Shown piece after piece: positions 1 through 6,329 of a stretch of 29,132 nucleotides of DNA; position 1 is the stretch's first letter, and every line of letters starts with the position of its first letter. Under the pieces are notes generated by a model that was given only the letters and a program-made list of their open reading frames with translations, was not told the DNA's origin and searched no databases. Origin of the DNA: an uncultured Ruminococcus sp. (GTDB taxonomy: Bacteria; Bacillota; Clostridia; Oscillospirales; Ruminococcaceae); the NCBI GenBank assembly GCA_937907215.1, contig CALESG010000063.1:1-29132 (forward strand). The letters run 5' to 3'. The translations under genes and the position numbers were made by a program.

Positions 1-1552
1 CAGCAGCTGAACCGGCAACAAGAGCAATTGATAATGTAAACGGAATTACTGAGAAATTGTCGCTTGTAGCCGGCGAACTGCTTATACTGCTTGTACTGCC
101 ATTAGAACTATTTCCGGAATTATTAGTTGAACCTGCCACAACAAAAGCATTGTTAGCAGCGTCGTATGTATAATTTGTTGATGTTATGCTTTCCTTATCT
201 CCATCATAATACTTTAGAGTTATACCGGTTTCAGTGACTGTTAAATATGTATCTATATTGCTAGTATCAATACTTTTACAGAATTCAGTGTTGCCAAAAG
301 GTACAGAACATGAGACTGCACCTACAGATTCTTGTCCATTGATGGAAGCAGTGGAAAGTGTACCGTCTTTGTTGATTTTATCGATGTATATCCATGAATG
401 AACTCCAGCATAGATACAAGAAGTACGTGAAGTAAAACGAAACTTTGTGCCGTCATTAAGTTCAAAATATGAGAAAGTTGGTCCATTATCAGCACCGGGA
501 ATATCATGATCTTTTGTTACTTCTATGATATTATTCATAGTTACAAAATATGTATGCTGTTTCCAAGGAAAATAGAAATATGCATCAAGTTCTCCATCGC
601 CATTGAAGTCACCAAAATCTTTCTGATATGGCTCTTCGCCATATTCAGCAACAAATTTATCAATAAGCATCTGTTCTGTTACTTCCTGAGTATCAGATGT
701 TGAGCCTGATTTTACAAGGTTATTAGTTTCTTTGTCAAGAACATATGTAGTAAGTATGTCTTTAGACGAATCGTAAGGGTCAATGATACGGCTAATAGTA
801 AGCTTATCACCTGAAAAATTGATATAAGTTGCAGGTCCGTATCCGGCAAATCCGCCTGTACGATCGTATTCAATCCATACTACTTCATTTTGAATACTAG
901 TTGGATTGCCGCCTGCAAAGTAGATTGATAAATAATTGTATTGATCGTCACCTATCATTTTACGAGTAATATTAGCATAGAAGGATACTCCTTGAAAATT
1001 AAAACTATAGCTCTCGCTTCCATCGTTGTTTATATCCCCAAATTTGCCGGTACTTGAGTTATACTTAACATTATAATCATAAATCAATCTGCTTGAGTCG
1101 TCATATTCCTTAATATTAAGTGTATTTCCATCTACTCTTAAAGCAATGGACTCTATCATTGAAAAATGGCTAATATTTTTTTCAAATGCTAAGCCTCTGT
1201 CATTATATATTTTAAGCTTATAGTCCTCTATTGAAGCGGTAAAACTTTCATCACCAATAGTAAAGGTCTCACCGCTTATGAGAGAAGGTTCTATTACGTC
1301 TTCTATGATTGTCGTGTCTTCATCAGTGTTCTCATCTTCCACTGTTTCTGTAGTTGTTTCAGTGTTTTCTTCGGCTGCTTCAGTTGTTTCAGTTACATCA
1401 GTTGCAGTAGTTTCTACAGTTGTTTCTGTTGAAATTGCTTCTGTTGAAACATCGGTTTGAATTTCTTCTTCTGCGGCAAATGCTGTAACGCTGAAATTTG
1501 CTGCTGCTATTGCAAAAGCAAATACTGCCGCAATGATTCTTTTTGTCTTCAT
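1..1552 (-). CDS. Large secreted protein, C-terminus beyond window edge
   Basis: No stop is reached, so the gene continues past base 1; 517 codons are visible. The start (ATG, complement of 1550-1552) has GAGG about ten bases upstream. Residues 1-29 form a signal peptide (MKTKRIIAAVFAFAIAAANF, then SVTAFA|AEE). An acidic Thr/Glu-rich stretch follows to about residue 90, then a body of unrecognised fold. Two calcium-loop-like motifs occur, DINNDGSES near residue 170 and DFNGDGELD near 312; both follow FG and resemble FG-GAP/EF-hand-type loops. Near the edge a Ser/Asn-rich linker leads to SSPATSD and then a hydrophobic helix, which resembles the SPxTGD-type C-terminal anchor of Gram-positive cell-wall proteins with Gly replaced by Ser. 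I infer a cell-surface protein; its function is unknown. Confidence 0.8.
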   Translation of the reverse strand, partial: MKTKRIIAAVFAFAIAAANFSVTAFAAEEEIQTDVSTEAISTETTVETTATDVTETTEAAEENTETTTETVEDENTDEDTTIIEDVIEPSLISGETFTIGDESFTASIEDYKLKIYNDRGLAFEKNISHFSMIESIALRVDGNTLNIKEYDDSSRLIYDYNVKYNSSTGKFGDINNDGSESYSFNFQGVSFYANITRKMIGDDQYNYLSIYFAGGNPTSIQNEVVWIEYDRTGGFAGYGPATYINFSGDKLTISRIIDPYDSSKDILTTYVLDKETNNLVKSGSTSDTQEVTEQMLIDKFVAEYGEEPYQKDFGDFNGDGELDAYFYFPWKQHTYFVTMNNIIEVTKDHDIPGADNGPTFSYFELNDGTKFRFTSRTSCIYAGVHSWIYIDKINKDGTLSTASINGQESVGAVSCSVPFGNTEFCKSIDTSNIDTYLTVTETGITLKYYDGDKESITSTNYTYDAANNAFVVAGSTNNSGNSSNGSTSSISSSPATSDNFSVIPFTLSIALVAGSAA

Positions 1553-1580
1553 TATACATTACCTCACATATAAATATTTT

Positions 1581-1597
1581 TGTCAATATGCTTGACA
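1581..1597. promoter_or_regulatory. Inverted repeat TGTCAA-TATGC-TTGACA upstream of secreted-protein gene
   Basis: Two perfect 6-bp arms separated by 5 bases lie 29-45 bases upstream of the minus-strand start at 1552, probably within the leader or just downstream of its promoter. A TATAAT-like box is present further upstream on the minus strand near 1605. It could bind a regulator, but the arms are short and the region is AT-rich. Confidence 0.25.
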
Positions 1598-1780
1598 CCT
1601 TTAATTATAATATATTTTTTAGAAAAAGTATAGAATTATTTTTAATGTTTTTTACAAGTGCTTTTTGCAATCACTTTTGCAATCGACTTTGCTTTTAAAA
1701 ATGAAAAAACGTAAAAATGTGTGTTATTAAAGTCTATTCAAATAAAATAATGGGTAGTAAAAATAACAGTGAATAAAATA

Positions 1781-1809
1781 TTGACAACAACTTGAATTTA
1801 TTGTATAAT
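1781..1809 (+). promoter_or_regulatory. Consensus sigma-A promoter of rnpB
   Basis: TTGACA at 1781-1786 and TATAAT at 1804-1809 are separated by exactly 17 bases. The -10 box ends 7 bases before the inferred RNA 5' end at 1817, which fits transcription initiation there. Confidence 0.9.
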
Positions 1810-1816
1810 AAATAAT

Positions 1817-2165
1817 ATATGAGCAGACTGTGTGGCAGCGTGGAGAGATTCATGAGGAAAGTCCGGGCATCATAGGGCAGGGTAGCTGTTAACGGCAGCC
1901 GAGGGCGACCTTAGAGCAAGTGCAACAGAGATATACCGCTTTTAATTTAATTAAGAGTAAGGGTGGAAAGGTGCGGTAAGAGCGTACCAGAGTGCAGGAG
2001 ACTGTACTGCTATGTAAACCTTACCTGATGCAACGCCTATTGGTACGTATGGTCAAAACATTTGCCCGATGGATCATGCGTAATGGCGGCTAGAGCCTTG
2101 CGGCGACGTAAGGAGTAGATAAATTGTCACACAAGACAGAACCCGGCTTATAGGTCTGGTCATAT
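1817..2165 (+). ncRNA. rnpB: RNase P RNA, bacterial type A
   Basis: This is the catalytic RNA of ribonuclease P, which cuts 5' leaders from precursor tRNAs. The sequence shows the conserved core: GAGGAAAGTCCGGGC near the 5' side (1854-1868), the GGTGCGGTAAGAGCG block near 1970, and the 3' element AGACAGAACCCGGCTTATAG (2134-2153). The ends pair to form P1: 1817-1828 with 2154-2165, with mismatches. The length of about 349 nt is normal for type A or closely related RNAs. A perfect promoter lies upstream and a terminator hairpin directly downstream. Confidence 0.97.
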
Positions 2166-2170
2166 AAAAA

Positions 2171-2212
2171 ATGACTGCTAAGCTTTTAAAGGCTTTGGCA
2201 GTCATTTTTTAT
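2171..2212. terminator. Bidirectional terminator between rnpB and lipoprotein gene
   Basis: ATGACTGC (2171-2178) pairs with GCAGTCAT (2198-2205), with an inner AAGC/GCTT pairing. A T-run follows on the plus strand and an A-run precedes it, so it can also end minus-strand transcription from the lipoprotein gene that stops at 2223. Confidence 0.85.
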
Positions 2213-2222
2213 TTTATTCGTT

Positions 2223-2918
2223 TTAACCATTGCTTGAAGTTTTTGAAGTTTTTTTTGTGCTTGAGATAGTTGAAGTCTTTGAAGTTTTTGAGGTGCTTGA
2301 AGCGTCACTGGTTTGTGTATAAGATTCAATATATATATATTCAAAATCGTTCTGAGTAAATGTGTATACTATAGCTTGTGACTCATCTCTTTCATTTTTA
2401 GCACCGCCGAGCGGCAGGAATTTAAGAGTTACAGTTTCAAATTTGTCTGGAAGTTCAGCTGATATATATCCGCTTTGTGTATCGCCAGGTTTTAAAGTAT
2501 CGGAGAAAAACTTTGCATCATCGCCAAATTGTTTTTTGATACTGCTTATTGCAAAAAGTGTTGCGGAATCGTGTGGCTTGCCGTCTACTTCAAATTCAAA
2601 ACTTGTAAGCATATTTGCGTCAATGTCTTTGTCAGTATTATTTGTTATGGTTACATCAAAAAAGAAAACTGCTGAAAGAGTGGCATCTTGAGCACCATAA
2701 AAATTACTTTTATAAAATTTATTTATATTTATTTCAACATCAGCCATTTCGACATCTTTGCCTACTTCTCCTGTTTGTGTAACGATTGTTGTTGTTACAG
2801 CAGTACTTTCTGAGCCTTCAGTTACTGGTTTTACAGTATTATTGTTCTTCTTGCAGCCTGCAAATGTAAGCATAAGAGCTGAGCAGCAAAGCAGACTAAA
2901 TATTTTTTTTGAAGTCAT
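2223..2918 (-). CDS. Small lipoprotein, DUF4352/DUF5067-like
   Basis: A 231-residue protein with a lipoprotein signal peptide: a positively charged start, a hydrophobic core and the lipobox LTFAGC with the lipidated cysteine at position 22. A short spacer rich in Asn, Thr and Val follows. Residues about 50-195 look like a single beta-sandwich, with a pattern (FFDVTITNNTDKDI, LKPGDTQSGYI) like immunoglobulin-like DUF4352/DUF5067 domains of Firmicute surface lipoproteins. The C-terminus is a low-complexity Ser/Thr/Lys tail with repeated SKT/STKKTS. AAGGAG lies correctly upstream of the ATG. It sits 46 bases after the CPBP protease gene and is probably co-transcribed with it. It is anchored outside the membrane; its role is unknown. 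Confidence 0.8.
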   Translation of the reverse strand: MTSKKIFSLLCCSALMLTFAGCKKNNNTVKPVTEGSESTAVTTTIVTQTGEVGKDVEMADVEININKFYKSNFYGAQDATLSAVFFFDVTITNNTDKDIDANMLTSFEFEVDGKPHDSATLFAISSIKKQFGDDAKFFSDTLKPGDTQSGYISAELPDKFETVTLKFLPLGGAKNERDESQAIVYTFTQNDFEYIYIESYTQTSDASSTSKTSKTSTISSTKKTSKTSSNG

Positions 2919-2964
2919 TTTATATTACTCCTTTATGTTTATATTATATTTAAAATTAAAGAAT

Positions 2965-3981
2965 TTATAAAGTTAATGCGTTATATATCGTAAGTCCTAT
3001 AAGACCAAGTGTGATAACTATTGTTATAGGAGAAGAAAAATATATCGCAAATTTCTTCTTTTCAGACATTTCTGTGTACTCACATGGAAGTTTAAATCCG
3101 TTAAGATGATGCTTGGCAAGTTCTATTATTAAAAGTATCAATCCTGTTATCATAATACCAATTATAAGAAATCCTACCATTGATGAAATCATAATAGGTA
3201 TTATATTTTCAGTCATATAATTTAAATCCATTGAGGTGAGTTTTTCAGCGTCAATACTTCCTGAGATAAATACTTGCACTGTTCCTATAGTATTCATAAT
3301 AAAATGGAGCAGCAGCGAAGGCACTATTGAACCGCTTTTTATTATCAAAAAGCCTGCACATATACCTAGTGCAGCTGTATATATAGTTTGAGCGTAATTT
3401 ATGTGCCAAAGTCCAAACATTATGCCCATAGCAACAATCATAGACCATGAGCCATATCTTGCAGAATTACGCAATAGTGTTCCTCTGAAAAACGCCTCTT
3501 CAAATATTGGAGCAAAGAACATTATTGAAAGTGTATTTGTAAATATGTTAAGTAATGAATTATCAGCATTTATTTGAGCCGGATGCATTTCTATATTGGT
3601 TAGCATTTGAATGATATTGAAAAGAATATTTGAAATAAAAGAGGCAGCGTAAACAAAGAACAAAGAGATAAACAGCCATTTAATTATCTGTGAAACAGGC
3701 ATCTTAGGTTTGCATATACAATCTTTTAGCTTTGGAGCAGCTTTTCCATGTTTTGTTTTATAAAATAATATTATCAATAATGGAATTAACACAACATATT
3801 GAATTATGTATAAAATAAGAGTATACAAGGAACTTGTTTTTAATGGATTAGAATCCGGTAAATTTGAGTAAAAAAACGATGATAAAAAGCTTATGCCTAA
3901 AATGAATATAATGAATAGAAATATCATTATTGAATTATATGACGATGCTTTTCGTATGTTCTTTTTTAAGTTGCTTGGCAT
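2965..3981 (-). CDS. CPBP-family intramembrane glutamic protease (Abi/CAAX-type)
   Basis: A multi-pass membrane protein of 338 residues belonging to the CPBP (Abi) family of intramembrane proteases. The start at 3981 is preceded by AGGAGG at ideal distance; a start 21 codons earlier has no such site. The three family motifs are intact: EEAFFRG (Glu161, Glu162, Arg166), FGLWH (His193) and HFIMN (His226, Asn230). About eight hydrophobic segments are visible. In bacteria such proteins act in bacteriocin self-immunity, protein processing or signalling, but the substrate here is unknown. It lies between a ferredoxin gene and a lipoprotein gene on the same strand. Confidence 0.88.
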   Translation of the reverse strand: MPSNLKKNIRKASSYNSIMIFLFIIFILGISFLSSFFYSNLPDSNPLKTSSLYTLILYIIQYVVLIPLLIILFYKTKHGKAAPKLKDCICKPKMPVSQIIKWLFISLFFVYAASFISNILFNIIQMLTNIEMHPAQINADNSLLNIFTNTLSIMFFAPIFEEAFFRGTLLRNSARYGSWSMIVAMGIMFGLWHINYAQTIYTAALGICAGFLIIKSGSIVPSLLLHFIMNTIGTVQVFISGSIDAEKLTSMDLNYMTENIIPIMISSMVGFLIIGIMITGLILLIIELAKHHLNGFKLPCEYTEMSEKKKFAIYFSSPITIVITLGLIGLTIYNALTL

Positions 3982-4029
3982 AAATTGTCCTCCTAATATT
4001 GCTTTTATCAAATTGCTTGTATAATGTGA

Positions 4030-4064
4030 AACCGCTTCTCTCAAAAAGAAAGAGAGAAGCGGTT
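4030..4064. terminator. Strong hairpin after ferredoxin gene
   Basis: AACCGCTTCTCTC (4030-4042) and GAGAGAAGCGGTT (4052-4064) form a 13-bp perfect stem with a 9-base loop, just beyond the ferredoxin stop codon. The better U-tract (TCTTTTTT) follows the stem on the plus strand; on the minus strand, where the genes run, only TTTCAC follows. It may partly terminate the ferredoxin transcript or protect its 3' end. Confidence 0.7.
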
Positions 4065-4073
4065 CTTTTTTAC

Positions 4074-4247
4074 TTACTCATCTTCAGAAATAGCACCTAC
4101 AGGACAAGCATCTGCACAAGCTCCGCAAGAAACGCAAACATCAGCATCGATTTTGTATGTTTCTTCTCCTTGGCTGATAGCACCTACAGGACAAGTGCCT
4201 TCACAAGTACCGCATGAAATGCAGGACTCATTAATTTTATATGCCAT
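4074..4247 (-). CDS. 2x[4Fe-4S] ferredoxin
   Basis: A 57-residue clostridial-type ferredoxin, a small cytoplasmic electron carrier used by anaerobes for hydrogenase and oxidoreductase reactions. Two CxxCxxCxxxCP clusters are complete: Cys9, 12, 15, 19 and Cys38, 41, 44, 48, each followed by PVGAI. GGAGGTGA precedes the ATG at 4247. The two halves are near-repeats of each other, as usual in this family. It is followed by a stem-loop and then by the CPBP protease gene on the same strand. Confidence 0.97.
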   Translation of the reverse strand: MAYKINESCISCGTCEGTCPVGAISQGEETYKIDADVCVSCGACADACPVGAISEDE

Positions 4248-4299
4248 GGTGTTTCACCTCCACCCTTCTTATATGTATGCAAAAAACTTTGCTGATTTA

Positions 4300-4328
4300 A
4301 TTATAACAGATTTCATATAGAATTGCAA
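4300..4328 (-). promoter_or_regulatory. Promoter of ferredoxin gene
   Basis: Read on the minus strand, TTGCAA (complement of 4323-4328) and TATAAT (complement of 4300-4305) are 17 bases apart, upstream of the ferredoxin start at 4247. Confidence 0.7.
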
Positions 4329-4424
4329 GAGGTTTTTTTAAGTGGTATGAATTTCTTTTTTGATAATTCTTAAAAAAATAATATAAAATGTACTTAAAAA
4401 CTATATTATTATTTGTTGTGTATA

Positions 4425-4433
4425 TGTTATAAT
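4425..4433 (+). promoter_or_regulatory. Extended -10 promoter upstream of second CPBP gene
   Basis: TGTTATAAT at 4425-4433 is an exact extended -10 element. No good -35 box is seen 17 bases upstream. It would give a leader of about 80 bases for the gene starting at 4520. Confidence 0.4.
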
Positions 4434-4519
4434 AATTATAATTAGCATTTATTTATGTGTGAAACCGACTAAACAATATATTTTTTAATGCTTTTTATAT
4501 TTTAATGAAGGGTGATATT

Positions 4520-5680
4520 TTGAAAAATATTAGTTACACAAATTTAAATGAAGAAATCGAAGTGGAGTATGCCTCCGATTCACCGGTCAAGAGCGATGAA
4601 TATAACAAGCTATACCGTAATTGGAGATGCAGTGAAAGTAATCCATTTGTGTTTTCGGGCAAACGTTCAAGCAAACTGTATACATATGTAGACGGAGTTG
4701 GGATGCATAATGAAAATTCCGAAAAACACGAGAGATCTGCTCTTAAGAATATATGTAAACTTATAACAACAGTTATTTATATATATGCACTTGCAGAAAA
4801 TGTTTTTGTGCTTCCTTTTATATTGACATTAAAATGCTTTGGTGTAGAGATAAGCTACAGCTTTCATGATAGTTCGGTTTATGGTGATCAATATGCGGTA
4901 GCAGCTACATTTATATTTGAAGGAATTATGAAATTCCTTGTGCCGTTGCTTTTTGTTCGAAGGGTTCTAAAGATGCCTTCTAAAGTTGCATATCCTTTGA
5001 AGGTAGAAAATAAGTGGTCGCTTTTTGCAGCTGTAAGTACGATGCTTGTTGCATTGTCTATTGCGATGCTGATTAGAGTTTATCTGCCAACTAATATATT
5101 TATTGTCAATGATGTAAATACTATTTACAATATTTCTCTTGGTATGAATAATGTATGTACAGCGGTTCTGCTTGTTTTTGAGCTGATTGCAGTACCTATT
5201 ATGAAAGAATTGATTTTTCACGGAGCAATTTTTCAAGCCATGCGTCAATCAGGCGTAAGCTTTGCGGTTTTGACTATTGCGATTATTGCTACTGTGGAAA
5301 TGCACAATCCATTTTCAGCAGGAATTAACTTTGTAATATTTTTTATAGCAGGCTATTGTGTATGGAACAGCGGTTCAGTTATCGGCGGAATTATTGTTCA
5401 TATCATAGGCAGAACGCTTAGTTTTTCAATGTTCTATTTTAAAGAGCTTCCGCCTGTAAATGGCATACAGTTAGAGTTGGCATTTATATTTTCTGTTTTT
5501 ATAATTGGATTAGCTGGAAGTCTTATTTTGATTGCATTCAAAGGAAAGACACTAAAAATGAAAGATTACGGTACATTTATTCCGATAAAGGAAAAGCTAA
5601 AGTACAGCTTGTTTAAAACGCCGTTAATATTGGCATGGATACTTTTGGGCATGCTTATGATTACTGAAATATTCGTATAA
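4520..5680 (+). CDS. CPBP-like membrane protein with degenerate active site
   Basis: A 386-residue membrane protein. I place the start at TTG 4520 because GGTGAT lies three bases before it; an in-frame ATG at 4505 has no ribosome site. Residues 1-75 are a hydrophilic, probably cytoplasmic extension, followed by about eight membrane segments. The C-terminal half aligns with the CPBP protease core, but its motifs are altered. The usual EExxxR is KELIFH (Lys229, Glu230, His234), the middle His is kept in EMH (His262), and the final HxxxN is HIIGR (His294, Arg298). I infer a non-proteolytic or functionally shifted CPBP relative. The intact CPBP gene lies 0.5 kb away on the other strand. tadA follows after 21 bases. 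Confidence 0.8.
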   Translation: MKNISYTNLNEEIEVEYASDSPVKSDEYNKLYRNWRCSESNPFVFSGKRSSKLYTYVDGVGMHNENSEKHERSALKNICKLITTVIYIYALAENVFVLPFILTLKCFGVEISYSFHDSSVYGDQYAVAATFIFEGIMKFLVPLLFVRRVLKMPSKVAYPLKVENKWSLFAAVSTMLVALSIAMLIRVYLPTNIFIVNDVNTIYNISLGMNNVCTAVLLVFELIAVPIMKELIFHGAIFQAMRQSGVSFAVLTIAIIATVEMHNPFSAGINFVIFFIAGYCVWNSGSVIGGIIVHIIGRTLSFSMFYFKELPPVNGIQLELAFIFSVFIIGLAGSLILIAFKGKTLKMKDYGTFIPIKEKLKYSLFKTPLILAWILLGMLMITEIFV

Positions 5681-5701
5681 TTTTTATTTGTGATTGTGAT
5701 T

Positions 5702-6250
5702 ATGTGTTTTAATATAAATAATGATTTAAACAGATGTTATATGGAAAGAGCATTGGAGCTTGCTGAATATGCAGCTTCTTTGGGAGAAGTGCCGGTTGGT
5801 GCTGTAATAGTGCATAAACCTACTGGCAATATAATAGGTGAAGGCTGGAATAAACGTGAGGGTGATAAGTCACCTCTTGCACACGCCGAGCTTATGGCTA
5901 TTGAAAATGCAAGTAAAAAGCTGGGAGGCTGGCGAATAGTTGACAGTGAGATGTATGTAACACTTGAACCATGCCCTATGTGTGCCGGAGCGATCATTCA
6001 TGCGAAATTAGACAGGGTAATATTTGGTGCATATGATAAAAAATCCGGTTCAGTTTGTTCCGTTCAAAAGATGTTTGCCTTTCCGTATAATCATAAGCCC
6101 GAAGTTACAGAGGGTTTTATGGAAGAACAGTGCAGTGCTTTGCTTAAAAGTTTTTTTAAGGAACTAAGACGGAAAAAGAAAGAAAATGGTATGCACTGGG
6201 ACAAAAGTATGTCAATGGCATTTAAAAGAGCAAGTGAAAACGGTGATTGA
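5702..6250 (+). CDS. tadA: tRNA-specific adenosine deaminase
   Basis: This enzyme deaminates adenosine 34 to inosine in the anticodon of tRNA-Arg(ACG), needed to read CGU/CGC/CGA codons. The zinc-deaminase motifs are complete: HAE (His61 as zinc ligand, Glu63 as proton shuttle) and PCPMC (Cys91, Cys94). The N-terminal pattern ERALELAEYAASLGEVPVGA is typical. The 182 residues exceed the usual 150-165 because of a basic C-terminal tail after the family core. The start is uncertain: GTG 5690 and 5696, ATG 5702 and ATG 5741 are in frame and none has a strong ribosome site. ATG 5702 best matches the family N-terminus. Translation may be coupled to the upstream membrane-protein gene. Confidence 0.94.
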   Translation: MCFNINNDLNRCYMERALELAEYAASLGEVPVGAVIVHKPTGNIIGEGWNKREGDKSPLAHAELMAIENASKKLGGWRIVDSEMYVTLEPCPMCAGAIIHAKLDRVIFGAYDKKSGSVCSVQKMFAFPYNHKPEVTEGFMEEQCSALLKSFFKELRRKKKENGMHWDKSMSMAFKRASENGD

Positions 6251-6266
6251 TAACGTCTTATCAAAC

Positions 6267-6296
6267 TTGACAAAAATATACCAAATTTGGTATAAT
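6267..6296 (+). promoter_or_regulatory. Promoter of the solute-binding/permease/DUF5696 gene cluster
   Basis: TTGACA (6267-6272) and TATAAT (6291-6296) are separated by 18 bases, 34 bases before the ATG at 6330. The spacer is occupied by a palindrome that runs into the -10 box, suggesting repression by a dimeric regulator. Confidence 0.85.
6277..6294. promoter_or_regulatory. 18-bp perfect palindrome overlapping promoter (candidate operator)
   Basis: TATACCAAATTTGGTATA is fully self-complementary. It fills most of the -35/-10 spacer and covers the first four bases of the -10 box. That position is typical of operators for dimeric repressors such as LacI or GntR types. No regulator gene is in the window. 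A matching half-site (TATACCAA) occurs at 13320-13327 before the DUF5696-like gene. Confidence 0.6.
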
Positions 6297-6329
6297 ATTT
6301 TGTGAAGTGAAGAGAGGGCGGGAATATCT

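Noticed and set aside
1398..1598. Short minus-strand frame starting at 1598
   Set aside because: It is an out-of-frame shadow of the secreted protein gene, with Asn/Arg-rich nonsense composition.
1663..1684. Direct repeat TTTTGCAATC twice, with TTGCAATCAC also at 26881-26890
   Set aside because: A 10-base match in different orientations and positions relative to the genes is too short to claim a shared site.
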